Positions 1 through 5,535 of a stretch of DNA of 5,999 nt are shown piece after piece (position 1 is the stretch's first letter; each line of letters opens with the position of its first letter). The notes beneath the pieces were generated by a model. That model saw only the letters and a program-made list of their open reading frames with translations, was not told the origin of the DNA and did no database searches. A program made the position numbers and the translations under genes. Source of the DNA: Alphaproteobacteria bacterium (GTDB lineage: Bacteria; Pseudomonadota; Alphaproteobacteria; Micropepsales; Micropepsaceae); assembly GCA_003131925.1 (NCBI GenBank), contig PKWC01000157.1, forward strand, positions 1-5,999. The letters are read 5' to 3'.

Positions 1-1826
1 GCGTCGTCGGCAAGTTCGTCGAAGCCTACGGACCCGGCGTCAAGTCGCTCTCGCTCGAGACGCGCGCCACGATTGGCAACATGTCGCCCGAGTACGGCGC
101 GACGTGTACCGTTTTTCCGATCGACCAGGTAACCCTGGACTACCTCACCTTCACCGGGCGTCCCGCGTCCCAGGTGGCCCTGGTCGAGGCGTACGCCAAA
201 GCTCAGGGCGTCTGGCACCACGACAACGCCACCGAACCGGTCTACTCCGAGTACGCCGAGCTGGACCTGGCGAGTGTTGAACCCAGCCTCGCCGGACCCA
301 AGCGCCCCCAAGACCGTGTCTCGCTCTCCGAAGCCCGTGGCGCGTTTCGTGACGCGCTCGGTCGCGAACCTATTGAGGTCCACGGCGTCGACGCGGCCGA
401 GGATCTGCGCGACGGGGCGATTACCGTCGCGGCGATCACGTCGTGCACCAACACGTCCAACCCCTCGGTGCTAGTCGCGGCCGGTCTGGTCGCGAAGAAG
501 GCCGTCGAACGCGGGCTGACGGTCAAGCCCTGGGTCAAGACCTCGCTCGCACCGGGTAGTCGCGTCGTGATGGACTACCTCGAGCGCGCCGGGCTCGTCG
601 ATCCCCTCGACAAGTTGGGCTTTTACTTGGCCGGCTATGGCTGCACGACCTGCATTGGCAACTCGGGACCCCTGCTCAATGGCGTCTCAGAGGCCGTGAA
701 CGAACACGACCTATCAGTGGTGTCGATCCTGTCGGGAAACCGCAACTTTGAGGGCCGGATCCACCCCGACGTCAAGCAGAACTTTCTCGCGAGCCCTCCC
801 CTCGTAGTGGCCTACGCACTCGCGGGCACCATCGACATCGACTTGAGCCACGAGCCGCTGGGCACCGACACGAGTGGCACGCCGGTCTATCTGGCCGATC
901 TCTGGCCCAGTGACGCCGACGTCGCCGCGGCGGTTCGCGCCTCGATTACTCCCGAGATGTTCAAAGACCGTTACGCCAATATCTTTGCGGGTGAGGATCG
1001 CTGGCGGGCCGTGCCCACGACCCACGAGGTGACCTACCAGTGGGACCCGGCGTCGACCTACGTCAAGTTGCCCCCCTACTTTGAGGGACTCACGATGGAG
1101 CCTGGCACCGTCGAGGACGTACACGGTGCGCGCGTGCTCGCGAAACTCGGCGACTCGGTGACGACCGATCACATCTCACCGGCGGGCAACATTCGCCTCG
1201 ACGGACCGGCTGGACGTTACCTGATCGATGGTGGCGTGCAACCAAAGGACTTCAACAGCTACGGCACGCGACGCGGCAACGATGAGGTGATGGCGCGCGG
1301 CACATTCGCCAACGTGCGCTTGCGCAATGAGATGGCTCCGGGCACTGAGGGCGGCGTCACGATCAAGTGGCCCGAGGGCGCCCCGATGTCGATCTTCGAC
1401 GCGGCCATGGCCTACGGCAAAGAGGGCACGCCCTTGATCGTGCTCGGGGGCAAAGAGTACGGCAGCGGTTCAAGTCGCGACTGGGCCGCCAAGGGTCCCA
1501 AGCTGCTCGGCGTGCGCGCGGTATTGGTCGAGAGCTTCGAGCGCATCCACCGCTCCAACCTGATCGGCATGGGGGTTGCGCCGCTTGTGTTTGCGGACGG
1601 GAAAACCCGGCGCGACTTCGGACTCAGCGGTCGGGAGGCAATCGACTTACGCGGATTATCCCACCGGATCGCGCCCGCCATGCGGCTGATCGCCACCATC
1701 GCCTATCCCGATGGCCGCGCATCCGACCTGCCGCTGATCCTGCGCATCGATACCGCCGACGAAGTCGCCTATTTCGAGAATGGCGGGATACTCCAGTTTG
1801 TTCTAAGGAATCTGCTGGCTGCTTAG
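1..1826 (+). CDS. acnA: Aconitate hydratase AcnA (5'-truncated by window edge)
   Basis: Aconitase isomerises citrate to isocitrate via cis-aconitate in the TCA cycle, in the cytoplasm, using a [4Fe-4S] cluster. The reading frame is already open at base 3 (VVGKFVEAYGPGVKSL, then NMSPEYGATC), so the ATG at 81 is internal. About 607 codons are visible of the roughly 900 usual for the family; the N-terminal third lies outside. Counting from the Met at 81, cluster ligands are Cys122 (TSCTNTSNPS) and Cys188/Cys191 (GYGCTTCIGNSGP). The swivel domain starts near residue 350 (ARVLAKLGDSVTTDHISPAG) and carries the active-site loop GSGSSRDWAAKG around residues 461-472. It ends with the usual GGILQFVLRNL tail and a TAG stop. 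Oddity: codon use is unlike the genes downstream (GAG:GAA about 25:6 by hand count, TAC strongly preferred over TAT), and wording through about residue 505 recalls actinobacterial aconitases. Function is certain; origin is inference. Confidence 0.96.
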   Translation, partial: VVGKFVEAYGPGVKSLSLETRATIGNMSPEYGATCTVFPIDQVTLDYLTFTGRPASQVALVEAYAKAQGVWHHDNATEPVYSEYAELDLASVEPSLAGPKRPQDRVSLSEARGAFRDALGREPIEVHGVDAAEDLRDGAITVAAITSCTNTSNPSVLVAAGLVAKKAVERGLTVKPWVKTSLAPGSRVVMDYLERAGLVDPLDKLGFYLAGYGCTTCIGNSGPLLNGVSEAVNEHDLSVVSILSGNRNFEGRIHPDVKQNFLASPPLVVAYALAGTIDIDLSHEPLGTDTSGTPVYLADLWPSDADVAAAVRASITPEMFKDRYANIFAGEDRWRAVPTTHEVTYQWDPASTYVKLPPYFEGLTMEPGTVEDVHGARVLAKLGDSVTTDHISPAGNIRLDGPAGRYLIDGGVQPKDFNSYGTRRGNDEVMARGTFANVRLRNEMAPGTEGGVTIKWPEGAPMSIFDAAMAYGKEGTPLIVLGGKEYGSGSSRDWAAKGPKLLGVRAVLVESFERIHRSNLIGMGVAPLVFADGKTRRDFGLSGREAIDLRGLSHRIAPAMRLIATIAYPDGRASDLPLILRIDTADEVAYFENGGILQFVLRNLLAA

Positions 1827-1854
1827 AACTGGTTGCCACGCTTTACCGCAACTT

Positions 1855-1878
1855 TCGCGCGGAACGCGACGCGATTTT
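1855..1878 (+). terminator. Weak candidate terminator after acnA
   Basis: A 5-bp GC-rich stem (TCGCG at 1855-1859 with CGCGA at 1870-1874) is followed directly by TTTT. It lies about 30 bases after the aconitase stop codon, where an intrinsic terminator would be expected. The stem is short, the T-run is only four long, and an alternative pairing with CGCGA at 1865-1869 exists. Read-through into the DUF1223 gene is therefore quite possible. Confidence 0.22.
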
Positions 1879-1899
1879 AGAGCGAATATGCGATGGTAT

Positions 1900-1911
1900 C
1901 GTCCCGGGACG
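1900..1911. promoter_or_regulatory. 12-bp perfect palindrome upstream of the DUF1223 gene
   Basis: CGTCCCGGGACG is a perfect 12-base inverted repeat, 53 bases before the DUF1223 start codon and 73 bases after the aconitase stop. No T-run follows, so it is not a classical terminator. Its position fits an operator in a promoter for the downstream gene, but GC-rich genomes produce such dyads by chance and I recognise no regulator's consensus in it. Confidence 0.2.
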
Positions 1912-1964
1912 GTCTCAAGCCGAAGTGACTGGAGGGGAGAGTCGGGCCGCCCTATGTTGGGCCG

Positions 1965-2702
1965 ATGACGCGGTTTGCAACAATTGTAGCGACAGCACTC
2001 GCGGCGACCGCGCTCGCCGCCGGCAATTCGTCAATGGCGGGACCGAAGCGGCAGGTCGTGCTGGAGTTGTTCACGAGCCAGGGCTGCAGTTCCTGTCCGC
2101 CCGCGGATGCGCTCCTCGGCCGGCTCGCGGACCGCAAGGACGTGCTCGCCCTTAGTCTGCCGGTGACCTATTGGGACATGCTGGGCTGGAAAGACACGCT
2201 CGCCAGCGAAGCGAACACGCGCCGGCAGAAGGCCTATGCCCAGACGATGGGTCGCGGCGGCATCTACACGCCGCAGATGATTGTCGACGGTACGAGCGAC
2301 GTGGTGGGAGGCCGCGAAGCCCAGGTGGAATCGGCGATCGCCGCGCGGACGGCTGACATGCGTGCGGTGCCCGTGACCCTGAGCGCCACGCCGGCGACGC
2401 TACACATTGCGATCGGCGCGGGCGCAGAGCGCAACGGCGACGAAGCGACGATCTGGCTTTTCCATATTCTGAGCAGGACGACCGTGCATATCGCCTCGGG
2501 CGAGAATGAAGGCCGCAGTATCGGCTACCGGAATATCGTGCGCGACGTGAAAGCGATCGGCGTCTGGAAGGGCCAGGCACTTTCCCTCGATCTGCCCCGC
2601 AGCGACATGATCAGCGCGCCGCACGATGCCGAGGCGGTTCTGGTGCAGGACGGTGGGTACGGCCGCGTAATCGGTGTGGGTTACATCGGCTGGTCGCAGT
2701 GA
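1965..2702 (+). CDS. DUF1223 family secreted thioredoxin-like protein
   Basis: This 245-residue protein belongs to the DUF1223 family, which is widespread in alphaproteobacteria and has no settled biochemical role. Residues 1-25 form a short basic start, an Ala-rich hydrophobic stretch and an SMA-G site, which fits a Sec signal peptide and a periplasmic location. The hallmark is FTSQGCSSCPPAD at 36-48, a CxxC (Cys41, Cys44) in a thioredoxin-like setting. Next come VTYWDMLGWKD, the family's YWD segment, and IYTPQMIVDG, whose Pro may act like the cis-Pro of thioredoxin folds. The second half (about 130-245) is a beta-rich domain typical of the family. ATG 1965 is the only sensible start, since a frame stop lies at 1926; the purine-rich GGAGGGGAG at 1931-1939 is rather far upstream, about 25 bases. 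Family membership is clear. Redox activity is inferred from the CxxC, and a role in haem or thiol handling would be a guess. Confidence 0.94.
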   Translation: MTRFATIVATALAATALAAGNSSMAGPKRQVVLELFTSQGCSSCPPADALLGRLADRKDVLALSLPVTYWDMLGWKDTLASEANTRRQKAYAQTMGRGGIYTPQMIVDGTSDVVGGREAQVESAIAARTADMRAVPVTLSATPATLHIAIGAGAERNGDEATIWLFHILSRTTVHIASGENEGRSIGYRNIVRDVKAIGVWKGQALSLDLPRSDMISAPHDAEAVLVQDGGYGRVIGVGYIGWSQ

Positions 2703-2821
2703 TTGCAGATCCGCCATCGACTCCTGCGATGTTCCAAAATGAAACAGCAGAGCGTGACGACGAAAACATGACAAGGTGAGGCCCAACGTTCGAATACTGA
2801 GTTCGATCGGCACTATCGCCC

Positions 2822-2850
2822 CGAAAACGCTGAAAATTTCGCATTTTTTT
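2822..2850 (+). terminator. Weak AT-rich hairpin plus T-run after the DUF1223 gene
   Basis: CGAAA (2822-2826) can pair with TTTCG (2837-2841), followed by CA and seven T residues (2844-2850). This is the longest T-run in a very GC-rich window, and it sits between the DUF1223 stop codon and the next gene. The stem is only 5 bp and partly AT, so it is a weak terminator at best. If real, it argues that the downstream gene starts after it (2908) and not at 2776. Confidence 0.25.
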
Positions 2851-2907
2851 AATGACCCACCCCCAATCATACGCGCCCAAGGCCGAAAACGACCGGGACG
2901 GTGTATT

Positions 2908-4635
2908 GTGGCGTTTCAGACGCTTCCCAAAAGATCTGTCGACGGGATTCGCGCGCTCACCGCGATCGAGGACCTCGAACGCCTGAGGCTTGCGGCGCGC
3001 GGCGCTGGCGAAGCGGCGTTCGACTGGACCATCGCCGACGACCACATCGACTGGGACGGCGCGATCGATTTGCTTGCGCTGCACTCGGATCCGGCCCGCA
3101 TGAGCCGCGGCGCGGAATTTCGCGCCTGGATGAGCCATGCCGGCCGCGAGCGCATCGATGCGATCTTGCGGCAGGCAAGCCTCGAAGACAATTTCTTCGA
3201 AATTGAATTCGAAGTTTTGTCTGCGATGGGGACGGTATGGCTTGAGCTGCGCGGTGTGCGCATACCGGGACCGGCCGGCCAGGCCGAGCGCGTTGCCGGC
3301 GTGTTGCGCGTCATCACCGAACGCAAGCGCGAAGCGCAGAGATTGACCTATCTTGCCACGCGCGACGAACTCACCGGTCATCTCAACCGCACGAGCTTGA
3401 GGTCGGAGATTGCACGCGCAATCGAGATTTCAAAAGCCGGCGCGACGAACTGCGCCTATCTGGTTGCTGCGATCGACAGGCTCGCAGTCATCAATGAAGC
3501 CTACGGATTTGGCGCCGCAGACGAGGTGATCGTCACGGTCGGCGAGCGGCTCGCTTCCGCCCTCCGCGCGAGCGACGTGATCGGCCGGATCGCCGGCAAT
3601 AAGCTTGGAATCATTCTCGGCTCGTGCACGGAAGCCGAGATGGCGTTGGTCGTGGAGCGCATGCGCGACGCGGTTCGCGGCGAAGTGATTGCAACCCGGC
3701 GGGGCGCGGTTTCGGCCACGATCAGCATGGGTGCGGTGTGGCTGCCTTCCGACGCGTCTTCAGGTCAGGAGGCCATGCTCCGCGCGGAAGAAGCGCTCGA
3801 CCGTGCGCGCGGCGCCGGCCGGAACGGCTTCTGGATCTACACGAAGTCGCCGCAGCGCGAGATGGCGCGCCTTCGCTTGATGGCAATTGCCGACGAGGTT
3901 GCCGAGGCGCTCGAGACGAAGAGGCTTGTATTCGCGTATCAGCCTATCGTCTGCGCGCGGGAGCGCCGGCCGGTACATCACGAATGTCTTCTCCGGATGG
4001 TGCGCGCCGACGGCACGATCGCAACCGCAGGACACTTTATTCCGGCGGCCGAGCAGTTGGGACTCGTGCGCCAGGTCGACCGGCATGCGCTCGAAATGGC
4101 CGTTGCCGAGCTTCACGCCTATCCGGAAATCTCGCTCGCCGTGAACGTGTCGGGCACGACGGCTTCCGATCCTTCGTGGCTCACCTCCTTCATCCATTTC
4201 GTCCGCGCCAACAACGGCGTCGCCCGGCGCATCATCGTCGAGCTTACGGAAACTGCCGCGCTCAACGATTTCGAGGAAAGCTCGCGATTCATTTCGAATC
4301 TGCGAGAGCTCGGCTGCATGGTCGCGATCGACGATTTTGGCGCGGGCTTCACCTCGTTCCGCAACCTGCAGATGCTGCGCGTCGATATCGTGAAGATCGA
4401 CGGCACGTTCGTGCGTGGCCTCTCCACGTCGCCGGAGAACCAGATATTCGTGCGCACGCTCGTGGACCTGGCAAAGAATTTTCGGCTCAAGACTGTGGCG
4501 GAATGGGTAGGCTCCGAGGAGGAAGCGGCGCTTCTGGAAAGCTTCGGAGTCGACTATTTCCAGGGATATTATTTCGGCGAACCGACTCTCGCGCCGCCGT
4601 GGAAGAGCGCACCGGCCGAACACGTGCAAACTTGA
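2908..4635 (+). CDS. PAS - degenerate GGDEF - EAL protein, probable c-di-GMP phosphodiesterase
   Basis: This is a soluble signalling protein with no membrane segment, 575 residues from GTG 2908. Order: PAS sensor about 26-139, ending in the classic ITERKREAQRL linker; GGDEF about 146-311 (DELTGHLNR at its start); EAL about 320-560. The GGDEF signature is AGNKL (229-233), so diguanylate cyclase activity is very unlikely. An RxxD I-site (RASD, 220-223) is kept exactly five residues before it. In the EAL domain the motif is ECL (Glu359), and the other expected metal-binding and catalytic residues are present: Asn413, Glu445, Asp475-Asp476 (IDDFGAGF), Lys496, Glu532, Gln552. I therefore infer active hydrolysis of c-di-GMP to pGpG, perhaps tuned by the PAS and GGDEF domains. 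Start: the frame opens at GTG 2776, but 2776-2907 uses poor codons (AGG, ATA, CGA, CCA) and spans a T-run, so 2908 is preferred; neither has a strong ribosome site. The PAS ligand is unknown. Confidence 0.93.
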   Translation: MAFQTLPKRSVDGIRALTAIEDLERLRLAARGAGEAAFDWTIADDHIDWDGAIDLLALHSDPARMSRGAEFRAWMSHAGRERIDAILRQASLEDNFFEIEFEVLSAMGTVWLELRGVRIPGPAGQAERVAGVLRVITERKREAQRLTYLATRDELTGHLNRTSLRSEIARAIEISKAGATNCAYLVAAIDRLAVINEAYGFGAADEVIVTVGERLASALRASDVIGRIAGNKLGIILGSCTEAEMALVVERMRDAVRGEVIATRRGAVSATISMGAVWLPSDASSGQEAMLRAEEALDRARGAGRNGFWIYTKSPQREMARLRLMAIADEVAEALETKRLVFAYQPIVCARERRPVHHECLLRMVRADGTIATAGHFIPAAEQLGLVRQVDRHALEMAVAELHAYPEISLAVNVSGTTASDPSWLTSFIHFVRANNGVARRIIVELTETAALNDFEESSRFISNLRELGCMVAIDDFGAGFTSFRNLQMLRVDIVKIDGTFVRGLSTSPENQIFVRTLVDLAKNFRLKTVAEWVGSEEEAALLESFGVDYFQGYYFGEPTLAPPWKSAPAEHVQT

Positions 4636-4648
4636 TATCGGGAGGATG

Positions 4649-4676
4649 GACGGGAGTTGAGGGCCCGTCGGTTTGA
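4649..4676 (+). terminator. Candidate terminator of the EAL gene
   Basis: GACGGG (4649-4654) pairs with CCCGTC (4664-4669) across a 9-base loop, followed by GGTTTGATT. It lies 13 bases after the EAL gene stop, in the 85-base gap between two convergent genes. The stem is sound, but the T-tract is interrupted, so confidence is modest. Confidence 0.33.
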
Positions 4677-4682
4677 TTCCTG

Positions 4683-4701
4683 GCATTCACGCCATGAATG
4701 C
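4683..4701. repeat. 7-bp inverted repeat between convergent genes
   Basis: GCATTCA (4683-4689) and TGAATGC (4695-4701) form a perfect 7-bp stem with a 5-base loop. It sits between the convergent ends of the EAL gene and phaR, 19 bases beyond the phaR stop. A hairpin here could protect 3' ends or help termination on either strand, but neither side has a proper T-run. Confidence 0.35.
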
Positions 4702-4720
4702 TGACTGGCGTGCCGCGCGC

Positions 4721-5332
4721 CTATTTGCGCTCATTCCGGTCGCGGGCAATTTCGGCGAGTTGCCGGCGCATCGCCTCGATCTCGCTCTTGAGTTCGCTCA
4801 CTTCGTCCGACGAGGCAGGCTTGGATTCCGTAGAGCCGTTGCTTGAGCGGGCCTCGGCTTCGCGTGCGGCCTGAATGCCGAAAGGCGAGAACATCCGCAT
4901 CGTTCGTTCGAATATCGCCAGGTTCTGGCGGGTCATGGCTTCGAGCGCCTGGCTCCCGCCGCCGAACGTTTCCGCGATCCGGTGGCGCATGTCTTCCTGC
5001 TGCCTGGTGAAGCTCTCCATCGACATGTCGAGATAGCCGGGAATGAAGGCCTGCAGGCTGTCGCCATAGAAGCGGATGAGCTGGCGCAGAAAGCGGATCG
5101 GCAGCAGGTTCTGTCCCTTGCTCTCTTCTTCGAAGATGATCTGCGTCAGCACGGAGCGCGTGATGTCGTCACCCGTGCGGGCGTCGTGCACCTCGAAATC
5201 CGTGCCTTGCTTCACCATCTCGCAGAGATGATCGAGGGTGACGTAGCTCGACGTCTTCGTGTTGTAGAGCCGCCGGTTCGCGTATTTCTTGATGATGACC
5301 GGGTCCGGCGCGCCTGGGTTGCTATCTGTCAC
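4721..5332 (-). CDS. phaR: Polyhydroxyalkanoate synthesis repressor PhaR
   Basis: PhaR is a cytoplasmic regulator that binds DNA upstream of PHA genes such as phasin genes and leaves it when it binds nascent PHA granules, coupling granule-protein synthesis to polymer accumulation. The 203-residue product shows the PHB/PHA accumulation regulator DNA-binding domain at about 13-72 (IIKKYANRRLYNTKTSSYVT, then LCEMVKQGTDFEVHDARTGD and TRSVLTQIIFEEE). The PHB-accumulation regulatory region follows at about 76-160 (LLPIRFLRQLIRFYGDSLQA, FIPGYLDMSMESFTRQQEDM). The tail is polar, with a likely coiled coil at 176-199 (SELKSEIEAMRRQLAEIARD). The start is a GTG at 5332-5330, with a GGTGGGA ribosome-site-like stretch just upstream; no in-frame ATG occurs before residue 39. 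Length is normal for the family. It is divergent from phaA, the arrangement I recall from Rhizobiales, where the gene has also been called aniA. Confidence 0.97.
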   Translation of the reverse strand: MTDSNPGAPDPVIIKKYANRRLYNTKTSSYVTLDHLCEMVKQGTDFEVHDARTGDDITRSVLTQIIFEEESKGQNLLPIRFLRQLIRFYGDSLQAFIPGYLDMSMESFTRQQEDMRHRIAETFGGGSQALEAMTRQNLAIFERTMRMFSPFGIQAAREAEARSSNGSTESKPASSDEVSELKSEIEAMRRQLAEIARDRNERK

Positions 5333-5535
5333 GGTCCCACCAGCTGGCGAAAAGTTTCGATCCCGATCCTCCGCCTAGCACAACATTACATCCTTTGCGC
5401 TGTCCAGTGGCCACGCGCGGCTCGAGCGATCCGCCTGCTCGCGAGCCGCCTCGCCCGCGAGGCCAATTTGTGGCGCTTGTCGTTCGGGCCCAATCGCGGC
5501 ACTTTGCGGCGTGGCAATAGGAAAGATGCAAGCTC
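5333..5535. promoter_or_regulatory. Divergent phaR-phaA intergenic control region
   Basis: This 203-base gap must hold the promoters of both phaR (leftward) and phaA (rightward). I see no convincing -35/-10 pair for either. The least bad phaR candidate is TGGACA, read on the minus strand at 5406-5401, with AT-richer bases downstream of it. On the plus strand there are several dyads: GCGGCTCG/CGAGCCGC (5417-5424 with 5442-5449), GCCTCG-CCCG-CGAGGC (5448-5463), and TTGC-N6-GCAA (5504-5517) close to the phaA start. The CTGC-N3/4-GCAG arrangement that I recall for some alphaproteobacterial PhaR sites is absent, so autoregulation is plausible from family knowledge but not shown by sequence. Confidence 0.55.
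5448..5463 (+). repeat. Tight GC hairpin in the phaA leader
   Basis: GCCTCG (5448-5453) and CGAGGC (5458-5463) form a 6-bp all-but-one GC stem on a four-base loop (CCCG), 72 bases before the phaA ATG. It shares bases 5448-5449 with a second 8-bp dyad (5417-5424 with 5442-5449), so the two stems compete slightly. No T-run follows. It may be a leader structure or an operator half; chance in GC-rich DNA is the alternative. Confidence 0.35.

Noticed and set aside
1367..2155. 262-codon plus-strand frame spanning the aconitase end, the gap and the DUF1223 start
   Set aside because: It overlaps two clear genes in a different frame and its composition is Arg-rich shadow sequence.
2729..2779. 16-codon frame MFQNETAERDDENMTR after the DUF1223 gene
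   Set aside because: It has no ribosome-binding site and no recognisable feature, and it is too short to support as a gene from sequence alone.
3195..3214. Inverted repeat CTTCGAA / TTCGAAG with a 6-base spacer
   Set aside because: It lies inside the coding sequence for FFEIEFEV in the PAS domain, where repeated Phe/Glu codons make the dyad naturally.
2611..3381. 256-codon antisense frame across the DUF1223 end and EAL gene start
   Set aside because: It has no domain or plausible start context, and it overlaps well-supported sense genes at both ends.
3624..4676. Long plus-strand open frame of 350 codons in another frame over the EAL gene
   Set aside because: It is Arg/Gly/Ala-rich with no domain, and it lies over the PAS-GGDEF-EAL gene, whose motifs are unambiguous; high GC makes long shadow frames.
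3760..4686. 308-codon antisense frame opposite the EAL domain
   Set aside because: It mirrors codon structure of the sense gene (His/Arg/Ala-rich), has no recognisable motif and no independent start signals.
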